From Clostridia bacterium (GTDB lineage: Bacteria; Bacillota; Clostridia; Peptostreptococcales; Anaerovoracaceae), in assembly GCA_030537495.1 (NCBI GenBank), contig JAUNMH010000005.1:1-64000 (forward strand): a stretch of 64,000 bases of DNA. The letters are read 5' to 3'. Numbering within the stretch: the stretch's first letter is position 1; each line of letters starts with the position of its first letter. Below the pieces are notes generated by a model that did not search any database, was not told where the DNA came from, and worked only from the letters and a program-made list of their open reading frames with translations. Both the position numbers and the translations under genes were made by a program. Shown one piece after another: positions 35,110-42,233 of the stretch.

Positions 35110-36072
35110 ATGGCAGATGAAAAAGAAAGGGATGCTATTCCGTCGGAAACACACTTGGCGGAAAGTATGGACCCTGATATAAGAAGTCTTATTTATGTTG
35201 TACGAAATAAACAAGTGATGTTGGATAGTGATTTAGCATTGTTGTACCAGGTGGAAACAAAAGCTTTGAACCGTGCTGTAAAACGAAACATAAAACGTTT
35301 CCCAGACGATTTTTGTTTTCAGTTAACAGATGAGGAAGCTCAGATTTTGCGGTGCCAATCTGGCACCGCAAAATCTACAGAAGAGGAAAAGAAGGATAGG
35401 CGAGGTGGTAGGAGAACGTTACCATATGTGTTCACCGAACAGGGGATATCTATGCTGGCTAGTGTATTACATAGTGATGTAGCGATAAGTGTTAGCATAG
35501 GTATTATGCGAGCTTTTGTAGAAATGAGACGTTTTATAGCAAACAATACATTTCTTTTTGAAAAGATTAGTGATGTCGAACTAAGACAACTTGAGTATCA
35601 AAAAAAGACGGATAAAAAACTGGAGGAAATCTTCAAGCATATTTCTGAGAATGAGGAGACCAATCAGAAGGTGTTCTTTTCGGGTCAAATCTACGATGCG
35701 TTTAGTTTGTTAGTCGACATTATTCAGGAAGCAGAGAACAGTATTATTTTGGTAGATGGTTATGTGGATGTAGGAACTCTCAATATTATATCAAAAAAGA
35801 AAGCGAATGTATCGGTAAAAATTTACACATCTCAAAGAGCAAAACTCAATCAAAAGGACGTGGCTAATTTCAATGCCCAATATCCCAAGCTAGGTGTGGA
35901 ATATACAAGTAGTTTTCATGACCGATTTTTAGTAATAGATGATAAAAAAGCCTATCATATAGGAGCATCTCTAAAAGATGCAGGAAAAAAATGTTTTGGA
36001 ATAAACCTGATTGAAGATATGAATATTCTAAGGAATATTGTTAAAAGTTTGGAAAAAGAATCTAACGACTAG
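35110..36072 (+). CDS. ORF6N-domain protein with PLD-like C-terminal domain
   Basis: The 320-residue protein has an N-terminal ORF6N domain (about 20-165), a DNA-binding fold found in phage antirepressors and related chromosomal proteins, with LDSDLALLYQVETKALNRAVKRN and RTLPYVFTEQGISML as conserved parts. A short coiled region follows. The C-terminal third resembles phospholipase-D-like proteins, with FHDRFLVIDD near residue 274 providing an HxD-type motif. An AGGAGAAATTCAA sequence precedes the ATG. A perfect 16-bp inverted repeat (35342-35376) lies inside the coding region. Its role is unknown; regulator or phage-derived accessory gene are options. Confidence 0.8.
   Translation: MADEKERDAIPSETHLAESMDPDIRSLIYVVRNKQVMLDSDLALLYQVETKALNRAVKRNIKRFPDDFCFQLTDEEAQILRCQSGTAKSTEEEKKDRRGGRRTLPYVFTEQGISMLASVLHSDVAISVSIGIMRAFVEMRRFIANNTFLFEKISDVELRQLEYQKKTDKKLEEIFKHISENEETNQKVFFSGQIYDAFSLLVDIIQEAENSIILVDGYVDVGTLNIISKKKANVSVKIYTSQRAKLNQKDVANFNAQYPKLGVEYTSSFHDRFLVIDDKKAYHIGASLKDAGKKCFGINLIEDMNILRNIVKSLEKESND
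35342..35376. repeat. Perfect 16-bp inverted repeat inside the ORF6N gene
   Basis: AGATTTTGCGGTGCCA (35342-35357) is followed by the loop ATC and its exact reverse complement (35361-35376). It encodes the ILRCQSGTAKS segment, which is in a variable part of the ORF6N domain. Confidence 0.85.
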
Positions 36073-36106
36073 TGCTTTAGGCCCGCAGGCCATACTGTCA
36101 ACTCCA

Positions 36107-36136
36107 TTGACGAACCGCTTGCAAATATGCTAAAAT
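36107..36136 (+). promoter_or_regulatory. Promoter of rluB
   Basis: TTGACG (36107-36112) and TAAAAT (36131-36136) are 18 bp apart, 48 bp before the rluB start. Confidence 0.6.
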
Positions 36137-36183
36137 GACATGGCTTATAAAAGGACATTAAAGAAAAAAGGAAGATAGATGCT

Positions 36184-36888
36184 ATGAGAATTAACAAATA
36201 CATAGCTAGCGCAGGGCTGGCAAGCAGAAGAAAGGCAGACGAGCTTATTGCTAATGGAAATGTAAGAGTCAATGGGGCTGTTTTGAAGGAGCCGGGATAT
36301 GATGTAGCTGAAGGTGACGTAGTTGAGGTTAACGGCCGCAGAATTGAAAGTAATGAGAAGAAGGTTTACATACTGTTAAATAAGCCTGTTGGATTCGTTA
36401 CAACTGTTAGCGACGATAAAGATAGAGACACAGTTATGGATCTTGTGGCTGATGTGGACAGCAGAATTTTCCCTGTAGGAAGACTCGACTACAACACTTG
36501 CGGAATGCTTATTATGACCAACGATGGCGACTTCGCATACAGATTGACACATCCTAAGCACGAGATGCCAAAGACATATAGGGCCTTAGTTGCAGGTGTG
36601 CTTTCAGATGAAAAGTGCAGACGCCTGGAGAGAGGCGTGGATATTGGAGGGTTCAAAACTTCGCCTGCTAAGGTGCGCGTCGTTAGGGGGACTCCAAAGA
36701 CTACACTTGTAGACATCACTATTCACGAAGGAAAGAATCGCCAGGTTCGCAAGATGTTCAAGGCTGTTGGCAACAACGTACAGCAGCTACAGAGAATTGC
36801 TATCGGAGACATTAAGCTAGGTAGACTGGCAGAAGGGCACTACAGAAAGCTGACCCGCGAAGAAGTCGAATACCTAAAGAGCAGATAA
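36184..36888 (+). CDS. rluB: 23S rRNA pseudouridine synthase, RluB/RsuA family
   Basis: The 234-residue protein has an N-terminal S4 RNA-binding domain (MRINKYIASAGLASRRKADELI) and a pseudouridine synthase domain with the catalytic Asp in GRLDYNTCGMLIMTNDG. IHEGKNRQVRKMF is the typical C-terminal motif. Family members modify rRNA in the large or small subunit. RluB is the usual assignment in Firmicutes for this length, but the exact target is not visible. It ends at a bidirectional terminator shared with kal. Confidence 0.88.
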   Translation: MRINKYIASAGLASRRKADELIANGNVRVNGAVLKEPGYDVAEGDVVEVNGRRIESNEKKVYILLNKPVGFVTTVSDDKDRDTVMDLVADVDSRIFPVGRLDYNTCGMLIMTNDGDFAYRLTHPKHEMPKTYRALVAGVLSDEKCRRLERGVDIGGFKTSPAKVRVVRGTPKTTLVDITIHEGKNRQVRKMFKAVGNNVQQLQRIAIGDIKLGRLAEGHYRKLTREEVEYLKSR

Positions 36889-36939
36889 ACGCCGAGCGTG
36901 GCAGGCGCGGTAGACAAAAAACGAAATTCAAAGTAAAAT

Positions 36940-36978
36940 AAAAACTGCCTGAAATGCAGAAGCACTCAGGCAGTTTTT
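36940..36978. terminator. Bidirectional terminator between rluB and kal
   Basis: AAAAACTGCCTGA (36940-36952) pairs with TCAGGCAGTTTTT (36966-36978). A- and T-runs on both sides let it serve rluB on the plus strand and kal on the minus strand. Confidence 0.9.
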
Positions 36979-37001
36979 ATTTTTTGGAGTATGTATAAAC
37001 A

Positions 37002-37394
37002 CTATTTTCTCTTGAAATCCTTAGGAGTTACACAAGTTCCTGTTGCTCTAGCAACAACGATTGGTTCTTCTAAGAAGTCAGCAGCTGAAGCGTTGATGTC
37101 TTTTCTTGAAACGATAACTTTTCTAGCTTCAAATTTCATCTTTCTTGAAGTGTTTCCGATCTTAGTGATTTCCCCGTAAGCTTCGATGTAGTCACCAGCG
37201 TAAGTTGGAGCTAAGAATTCTACGTTGTCATATGCGCAGAATAAACCTTCGTCACCGTCTAACTTGATTAAAAGTTCAGTAGCAACGTCACCGAAAAGGT
37301 GAACCATGTGAGCTCCGTCTACTAATTCTCCACCGTAGTGAGCGTCTTTAGCGGACATTCTTACTCTGATTAATGATGTGATTTTCTCTTCCAT
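37002..37394 (-). CDS. kal: 3-aminobutyryl-CoA ammonia-lyase (hotdog fold)
   Basis: Kal removes ammonia from L-3-aminobutyryl-CoA to give crotonyl-CoA in lysine fermentation. The 130-residue hotdog protein begins [24 protein letters not shown] and ends in a Lys-rich tail. I chose the ATG at 37394 because AAGGAGAAC lies just upstream on the minus strand; the longer ORF from 37457 starts in the promoter. It is divergent from the regulator and points away from the rest of the lysine cluster. Length and position in the cluster fit known Kal. Confidence 0.88.
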   Translation of the reverse strand: MEEKITSLIRVRMSAKDAHYGGELVDGAHMVHLFGDVATELLIKLDGDEGLFCAYDNVEFLAPTYAGDYIEAYGEITKIGNTSRKMKFEARKVIVSRKDINASAADFLEEPIVVARATGTCVTPKDFKRK

Positions 37395-37446
37395 TGGTCT
37401 GTTCTCCTTTATGTTATAATGTAATATCAATAAATATATCTTCTTT

Positions 37447-37475
37447 AGTATACACATAAATCAAAACGGTGTAAA
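37447..37475 (-). promoter_or_regulatory. SigmaA promoter of kal
   Basis: On the minus strand TTTACA (37475-37470) and TATACT (37452-37447) are 17 bp apart. It sits back to back with the regulator promoter, whose -35 starts 7 bp away. Confidence 0.7.
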
Positions 37476-37481
37476 TAATAT

Positions 37482-37510
37482 TTGCAAAATATCTGAGAAG
37501 GTTGTATTAT
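37482..37510 (+). promoter_or_regulatory. SigmaA promoter of the lysine-cluster regulator
   Basis: TTGCAA (37482-37487) and TATTAT (37505-37510) are 17 bp apart, which places the transcript start near 37517. That is after the first possible ATG (37515) and supports translation from 37566. Confidence 0.65.
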
Positions 37511-37524
37511 TGATATGAAAAGGA

Positions 37525-37575
37525 GTGAACCGAAATGTGTTCACAAAGAAAGGTTTGAAACGAATATGGCACAAA
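37525..37575. promoter_or_regulatory. Putative operator in the regulator leader (one strong, one degenerate site)
   Basis: GTGAACCGAAATGTGTTCAC (37525-37544) is a 20-bp palindrome with arms GTGAAC/GTTCAC. A degenerate copy, TTGAAACGAATATGGCACAA, starts exactly 31 bp later (37556-37575) and overlaps the chosen start codon. The strong site lies at about +8 to +27 of the predicted transcript, a repressor-like position, suggesting autorepression. Confidence 0.55.
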
Positions 37576-39635
37576 ACTACGGCACAAACAGGGTACTCGA
37601 GCCTCAGTATGTTTTGCCCACCTCCGCTTGGAGACTGGACAACAGCAGACGCCTCAACCCCGAAGAGATACGCGTAAATGTGAAAAAAATTCATATAGAA
37701 GGTACCAGCTTCAAGGAAATCTGCCTGGAGGCTAACTACAACGAGCAGAAAATCAAGCAGATGATTTTGGACATTGTCATTCGTAGAGGCAAGCTGCACA
37801 ACCCGGTTACCGATACCGGCGGGCTGTTCTACGGCGTCGTTGACGAAATCGGCAAGAGTTTTCGCAACGCTAAAGGTTTTGTTGTTGGCGATGAGGTTGT
37901 GTGCAACGCCAGCCTTGCGTCGGTGCCTATTTACATAGAAAAAATTCTTTCTGTAGACCGCGCTTTCGGACAGATCGACGTGGAGGGGTACGCCATACTC
38001 TACGACGAAATACCCCTGGTATCAAAACCCCCAGAGGTTCCCACCAATATGTTGCTTTACACTCTGAACGAGTCGGGAACTCTGTACCGCATATCCACAG
38101 AGGCTGTTGGTAAGAAGAGGATATTAGTAGTAGGGAATAACCTGCTGTCTAACCTGCTATTTGGATACGCAATTCGAAGAGTGGCGAGAGACGATGCAGA
38201 AATAGTGTGTCTGCTAGACAGGAAGACGGATTATGTACTAAAAGGAAAAAGTATAGATGAACTGACTGAGAAGGTTTTTACCGAGGTGCATTATGTGGAT
38301 ATTTTGAAGCCGCTGGAATGTTTGACTAAGGTAAAAGCTGAGTCGTATTTTGACTTGTCGGTAAACTGTGCCGATATTCCAGGTGCGGAGACGATTAATA
38401 TTTTAGCAACGAAGAGTGGCGGAACTGTAGTATTCGCAAACCTAATCAACAACTACAACATCGCCCTTTATATCACTGAGTCAATTTCCAAACAGCTAGA
38501 AATCAAGTGCGCCGATGGTTACGTTGAAGCTTACGACGAATTTGACATTAGCATAGTTGAGGCCATGAATCCGTACATCAGTGATGCAATTGCATCGGAT
38601 CCAAGCATTAACGACGACCCGGCATATGCGTACACGAGAGAGTCTCGTATAATGGAAGCTTCTGGGCAGCGCCGAACCGTAATGAGCGATTTTGTCTGCG
38701 AAAGTAGAGCTATGGCTAAGGTTGTTGAAGATATTTTTAAAGCAGCTAAGTACGATTGTAACGTTTTGATAACGGGAGACTCCGGAGTAGGCAAGGCAAC
38801 CGTTGCATCAAGCATACATAAAAATAGTAGCAGAAAGATGCAACCGCTTATCAATATAAACTGCGCATCGATTTCTGCTAATATAATAGAAGCAGAATTC
38901 TTCGGAGTGGAGCGCGACGAAGAAAATGGAATTCAAGGGAAGAAGGGATATTTTGAGCTGGCTGACAAAGGAAGTATTTTCCTTAATGAAATAAATTATC
39001 TGCCTATGGAAATGCAGGCCAAGCTTCTGCGGGTAGTTCAAGATGGAGAATTCTACAGAGTGGGCGGAACCCAGCTGATAAAAACCGACGTAAGAATTCT
39101 TTGCGCCACCGATGGTACCCTAGAAGAGGACGTGGAAAACGATCGATTCAGACGAGATCTTTTCTATCAGTTAAATGTAGTAAAAATCAAGGTGCCTAAT
39201 TTAAGTGAGAGAATGGGCGACATACCGGCACTTGTAAGCTATTTCATCAGCAAATATAATAGGAAATACGAAATCAAGAGAAAAATGGACCCCGATGCCA
39301 TAGAATATTTGAAGCAGTGCGAGTGGCCGGGCAACATCAGACAGTTGGAAACTGTAGTTCAAAGACTTATGATTACGGCAAAGAGCGAAAAAATCTCACT
39401 TCTTGACGTAATGAGAGAGTTGCACGCCGATGTCTTCGATGGAGGCAACCCGTTACCTGAAGGGGCGAAAAATGATGCCGAGGGCGAAATTGACCTGGAA
39501 AAAATGGTAAACAATTTCGAGCGCACCCTAATAAAACATGCTTGCCAGCAGCATGGGTCTACGCGAAAAGCAGCCAAAGCCATTGGTATCAGTCAGACAC
39601 AGCTTGTTCGTAAAAAGAAGAAATACGGCATATAG
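37566..39635 (+). CDS. Regulator fusing a Kdd-like pseudo-dehydrogenase domain to an AAA+/Fis-HTH module
   Basis: The 689-residue protein starts at 37566, where MAQNYGTNRVLEP aligns with the first residues of Kdd. Residues 1 to about 345 are homologous to L-erythro-3,5-diaminohexanoate dehydrogenase throughout. However, the nucleotide-binding loop (GGGGKSG in both Kdd copies) reads GNNLLSN. Residues about 378-610 are a sigma54-activator-type AAA+ domain with Walker A GDSGVGKAT. Walker B reads IFLNEINYL, with Asn for Asp. The GAFTGA loop is absent (RDEENGIQG at that place), and the Arg-finger region reads FRRDLFYQLN. The C-terminus is a Fis-type helix-turn-helix (TRKAAKAIGISQTQL). Loss of GAFTGA is known from TyrR, which works with sigma70. 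It most likely senses a lysine-pathway intermediate and controls kdd and its own gene. Confidence 0.85.
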   Translation: MAQNYGTNRVLEPQYVLPTSAWRLDNSRRLNPEEIRVNVKKIHIEGTSFKEICLEANYNEQKIKQMILDIVIRRGKLHNPVTDTGGLFYGVVDEIGKSFRNAKGFVVGDEVVCNASLASVPIYIEKILSVDRAFGQIDVEGYAILYDEIPLVSKPPEVPTNMLLYTLNESGTLYRISTEAVGKKRILVVGNNLLSNLLFGYAIRRVARDDAEIVCLLDRKTDYVLKGKSIDELTEKVFTEVHYVDILKPLECLTKVKAESYFDLSVNCADIPGAETINILATKSGGTVVFANLINNYNIALYITESISKQLEIKCADGYVEAYDEFDISIVEAMNPYISDAIASDPSINDDPAYAYTRESRIMEASGQRRTVMSDFVCESRAMAKVVEDIFKAAKYDCNVLITGDSGVGKATVASSIHKNSSRKMQPLININCASISANIIEAEFFGVERDEENGIQGKKGYFELADKGSIFLNEINYLPMEMQAKLLRVVQDGEFYRVGGTQLIKTDVRILCATDGTLEEDVENDRFRRDLFYQLNVVKIKVPNLSERMGDIPALVSYFISKYNRKYEIKRKMDPDAIEYLKQCEWPGNIRQLETVVQRLMITAKSEKISLLDVMRELHADVFDGGNPLPEGAKNDAEGEIDLEKMVNNFERTLIKHACQQHGSTRKAAKAIGISQTQLVRKKKKYGI

Positions 39636-39713
39636 GCACCAATGTCAAAACCGACAAGTATGGGTAGGCTTTGGTGGTTTTGATGTTGCGAGGTTGAAAA
39701 GCGGTACGTGAGG

Positions 39714-39745
39714 CGAGTGAACCATAAACGGTTCACTCGTTTTTT
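39714..39745 (+). terminator. Terminator of the regulator gene
   Basis: CGAGTGAACC (39714-39723) pairs perfectly with GGTTCACTCG (39730-39739), followed by six Ts. The stem contains one of the putative operator palindromes. Confidence 0.85.
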
Positions 39746-39767
39746 GTATGAACCGCTTTGTGTTCAA
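39717..39767. promoter_or_regulatory. Paired putative operators upstream of kdd copy 1
   Basis: GTGAACCATAAACGGTTCAC (39717-39736) and ATGAACCGCTTTGTGTTCAA (39748-39767) share the GAAC-N8-GTTC core. They start exactly 31 bp apart, about three helical turns. They lie about 45 bp upstream of the kdd promoter -35, where an activator could bind. Confidence 0.6.
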
Positions 39768-39811
39768 AAACGGATTGTCAGTAATTTCAAGCAAAAACGC
39801 AATTAATTTTA

Positions 39812-39840
39812 TTGACTGTTATGCCATTTTTGAATAAAAT
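39812..39840 (+). promoter_or_regulatory. SigmaA promoter of kdd copy 1
   Basis: TTGACT (39812-39817) and TAAAAT (39835-39840) are 17 bp apart. A strong GGAGG ribosome site lies just before the start at 39897. Confidence 0.75.
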
Positions 39841-39896
39841 TTTATACGTAATTTATAGGAGATAAAATTTATTCGTATTAACGGAGGTAGGAAACA

Positions 39897-40934
39897 ATGG
39901 AGTACAAGAAAGGTGACATTTACGGATCACACAGAGTAATCAGCCCAAAAGGAGTTCTTCCACAGCCGGCTGAAGTAATTGATAACACAATGGAAATCTA
40001 TGATAACGAAGTATTAATCGACGTTCAGACTTTAAACATCGACTCAGCTTCTTTCACTGAAATTTCCAGACGTTCAGATGGCGATATCGAAAAGATTAAG
40101 GAAACAATCATGGGTATCGTTGAAAAGACTGGTAAGCACAAGAACCCATGGACTGGTTCCGGCGGAATGCTTATCGGTACAGTTAAAGAAATCGGACCTA
40201 ACTTCAAGGGAGACCTAAAGGTTGGAGATAAGATTGCTACATTAGTATCATTATCACTTACACCACTGAAGTTAGATGAAATCTTAGAAATCAGACCTGA
40301 AATCGACCAGGTTGACGTTAAAGGACAGGCAATTCTGTTCCAGAGCGGAATCTACGGAATTCTTCCAGACGACATTCCTGAAAACCTTGCTCTTTCCGTA
40401 TTAGACGTTGCAGGTGCACCAGCACAGACTGCAAAGATCTGCCACCCAGGACAGACAGTAGTTATCCTAGGCGGAGGCGGAAAGTCCGGTATGCTTTGCT
40501 GCTACGAAGCAAAGAGACAGGTTGGAGTTAACGGAAGAGTTATCTGCGTAGACGGATTCGAATCTTCAATCGAAAGAGCTAAGAGCATCAACTGTGCACA
40601 CGACTACGTTGTAGCTGACGCTACTGATGCTGTTGCTATGTACAGACTAATCAGCGACCTAACTGATGGCGAATTAGCTGACGTTGTAGTAAACGTAGTA
40701 AACATCCCTAACACAGAAATGGCTTCAATCCTAGCATGTAAGGACGACGGTCTGGTATACTTCTTCTCAATGGCAACTTCATTCACTAAGGCTGCTCTTG
40801 GTGCTGAAGGTGTTGGTAAGGACGTTACAATGATGATGGGTAACGGATATACTAAGGGACACGCTAAGGTTGCTCTAGAAATCTTAAGAGAAAGCAAAGA
40901 AATCAGAGACTTATTTGCTAAGCTTTACGCTTAA
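39897..40934 (+). CDS. kdd: L-erythro-3,5-diaminohexanoate dehydrogenase, copy 1
   Basis: Kdd oxidatively deaminates 3,5-diaminohexanoate to 5-amino-3-oxohexanoate with NAD+ in lysine fermentation. The 345-residue protein has the family N-terminus (YGSHRVISPKGVLPQPAE), the Rossmann loop VVILGGGGKSG (about 185-195), and the conserved FFSMATSFTKAALGAEGVGKD segment near the C-terminus. The second copy follows at 41128 and is closely similar. The codon use is strongly biased, as expected for a highly expressed catabolic enzyme. Two putative operators and a sigmaA promoter lie upstream. Confidence 0.92.
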   Translation: MEYKKGDIYGSHRVISPKGVLPQPAEVIDNTMEIYDNEVLIDVQTLNIDSASFTEISRRSDGDIEKIKETIMGIVEKTGKHKNPWTGSGGMLIGTVKEIGPNFKGDLKVGDKIATLVSLSLTPLKLDEILEIRPEIDQVDVKGQAILFQSGIYGILPDDIPENLALSVLDVAGAPAQTAKICHPGQTVVILGGGGKSGMLCCYEAKRQVGVNGRVICVDGFESSIERAKSINCAHDYVVADATDAVAMYRLISDLTDGELADVVVNVVNIPNTEMASILACKDDGLVYFFSMATSFTKAALGAEGVGKDVTMMMGNGYTKGHAKVALEILRESKEIRDLFAKLYA

Positions 40935-40948
40935 TTCAGAAAATAACG

Positions 40949-40986
40949 GAACTGCAAAAGGTTAATTACTGAACCTTTTGCGGTTC
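40949..40986 (+). terminator. Terminator-like hairpin after kdd copy 1
   Basis: GAACTGCAAAAGGTT (40949-40963) pairs with AACCTTTTGCGGTTC (40972-40986) with one T-G pair. The following T-run is weak, so read-through into kdd copy 2 is likely. The right arm contains an operator palindrome. Confidence 0.5.
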
Positions 40987-41019
40987 GTTTGTGAGTCTTT
41001 CGAACCGATAATGGTTCGA
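40969..41019. promoter_or_regulatory. Paired putative operators upstream of kdd copy 2
   Basis: CTGAACCTTTTGCGGTTCGT (40969-40988) and TCGAACCGATAATGGTTCGA (41000-41019) share the GAACC-N6-GGTTC core. Their starts are 31 bp apart, the same distance as the pair before kdd copy 1. A TATAAT-like box follows at about 41089-41094 with a poor -35, which would suit an activated promoter. Confidence 0.6.
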
Positions 41020-41127
41020 AAAGGTTTTGGTTGAAGATAGTTGACTACGCAATTAATGCCTTTGTAGATTTTGCCTCTAGAATCATCTATAATTTAAGTA
41101 AGATTTATTTTTAGGAGGATTAAAATT

Positions 41128-42189
41128 ATGAAAAAAGGATGCCCATACGGAACACACAGAGTTATTTCTCCTGCAGGAGTTTTACCTCAGCCGGCAGATA
41201 AGATTGATAACACAATGGAACTATATGATAACGAAGTTCTAATTGATGTTAAGACTTTAAACATCGACTCAGCATCATTTACAGAAATTTGCAAGAGAGT
41301 TCTTAACAAGAAGCCTTCCGAAGTAACTACTCAGGAAGAAATGGATAAGATCGGTGCAAAGATGATGGAAATCGTTGATAAAGCCGGCAAACATAAGAAC
41401 CCATGGACTGGATCTGGCGGTATGCTTCTAGGTACTGTAGAAGAAATCGGACCAAACTACGTTGGAGATCTTAAAGTTGGCGACAAGATTGCTACATTAG
41501 TATCACTTTCACTAACTCCATTAAGAATCGACGAAATCGTTGCTATGAGACCTGCTATTGACCAGGTTGACATTAAGGGTAAAGCAATTCTGTTCCAGTC
41601 TGGTATCTACGGAATCATTCCTGACGATATGCCTGAAAAGACAGCTTTATCAGCATTAGACGTTGCAGGAGCACCTGCACAGGCTGCTAAGCTATGCCAG
41701 CTTAACCAGAAAGTACTGGTTATCGGTGGTGGCGGAAAATCCGGTCTTCTATGCTTATACGAAGCAAAGAAGAGAGTTGGAGTTAACGGTCTAGTAGCAT
41801 GCGCTGCTGGTTCACAGAAATCAGAAGATAGAGCTAGAGCTCTAGATTTAGCTGACGTATACTTCCACATGGATGCTACAGATGCAGTTGGAATGTATCA
41901 CAAGGCAATGGAAATTACTAATGGCGAATTATTCGACATCGTAATCAACTGTGTATCAATCGAGAACACAGAAATGGCTTCAATCCTTGCATGTAAGGAC
42001 GAAGGTACTGTTTACTTCTTCTCAATGGCAACTTCATTCACTAAGGCTGCTCTTGGTGCTGAAGGTGTTGGTAAAGACGTTAACATGATCATCGGTAACG
42101 GATACACTAAGGGTCACGCAGCTGTTACTCTTCAGTGCTTAAGAGAACATGAAGGATTAAGAAAACTGTTTGAAGAATTATATGCATAA
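41128..42189 (+). CDS. kdd: L-erythro-3,5-diaminohexanoate dehydrogenase, copy 2
   Basis: The 353-residue protein has the family N-terminus MKKGCPYGTHRVISPAGVLP, the loop VLVIGGGGKSG and the same C-terminal FFSMATSFTKAALGAEG segment as copy 1. It is slightly longer because of an insert after EICKRVLNKKPSEVTTQEE. A 62-bp stretch is identical in DNA between the copies, which points to recent duplication or gene conversion. A TTTTTAGGAGG ribosome site precedes the ATG. It is followed after 44 bp by kamA. The two copies may differ in expression or kinetic properties. Confidence 0.92.
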   Translation: MKKGCPYGTHRVISPAGVLPQPADKIDNTMELYDNEVLIDVKTLNIDSASFTEICKRVLNKKPSEVTTQEEMDKIGAKMMEIVDKAGKHKNPWTGSGGMLLGTVEEIGPNYVGDLKVGDKIATLVSLSLTPLRIDEIVAMRPAIDQVDIKGKAILFQSGIYGIIPDDMPEKTALSALDVAGAPAQAAKLCQLNQKVLVIGGGGKSGLLCLYEAKKRVGVNGLVACAAGSQKSEDRARALDLADVYFHMDATDAVGMYHKAMEITNGELFDIVINCVSIENTEMASILACKDEGTVYFFSMATSFTKAALGAEGVGKDVNMIIGNGYTKGHAAVTLQCLREHEGLRKLFEELYA

Positions 42190-42233
42190 TTCATAAATAT
42201 TTTTAAATACCATATTTTATAAGGAGATATAAA

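Noticed and set aside
39675-39690. Possible sigma54 (-24/-12) promoter, GG-N10-GC with TTGC, upstream of kdd copy 1
   Set aside because: Only the GG and TTGC elements match, it lies inside the end of the regulator's transcription unit before its terminator, the regulator lacks GAFTGA, and a good sigmaA promoter exists at 39812-39840.
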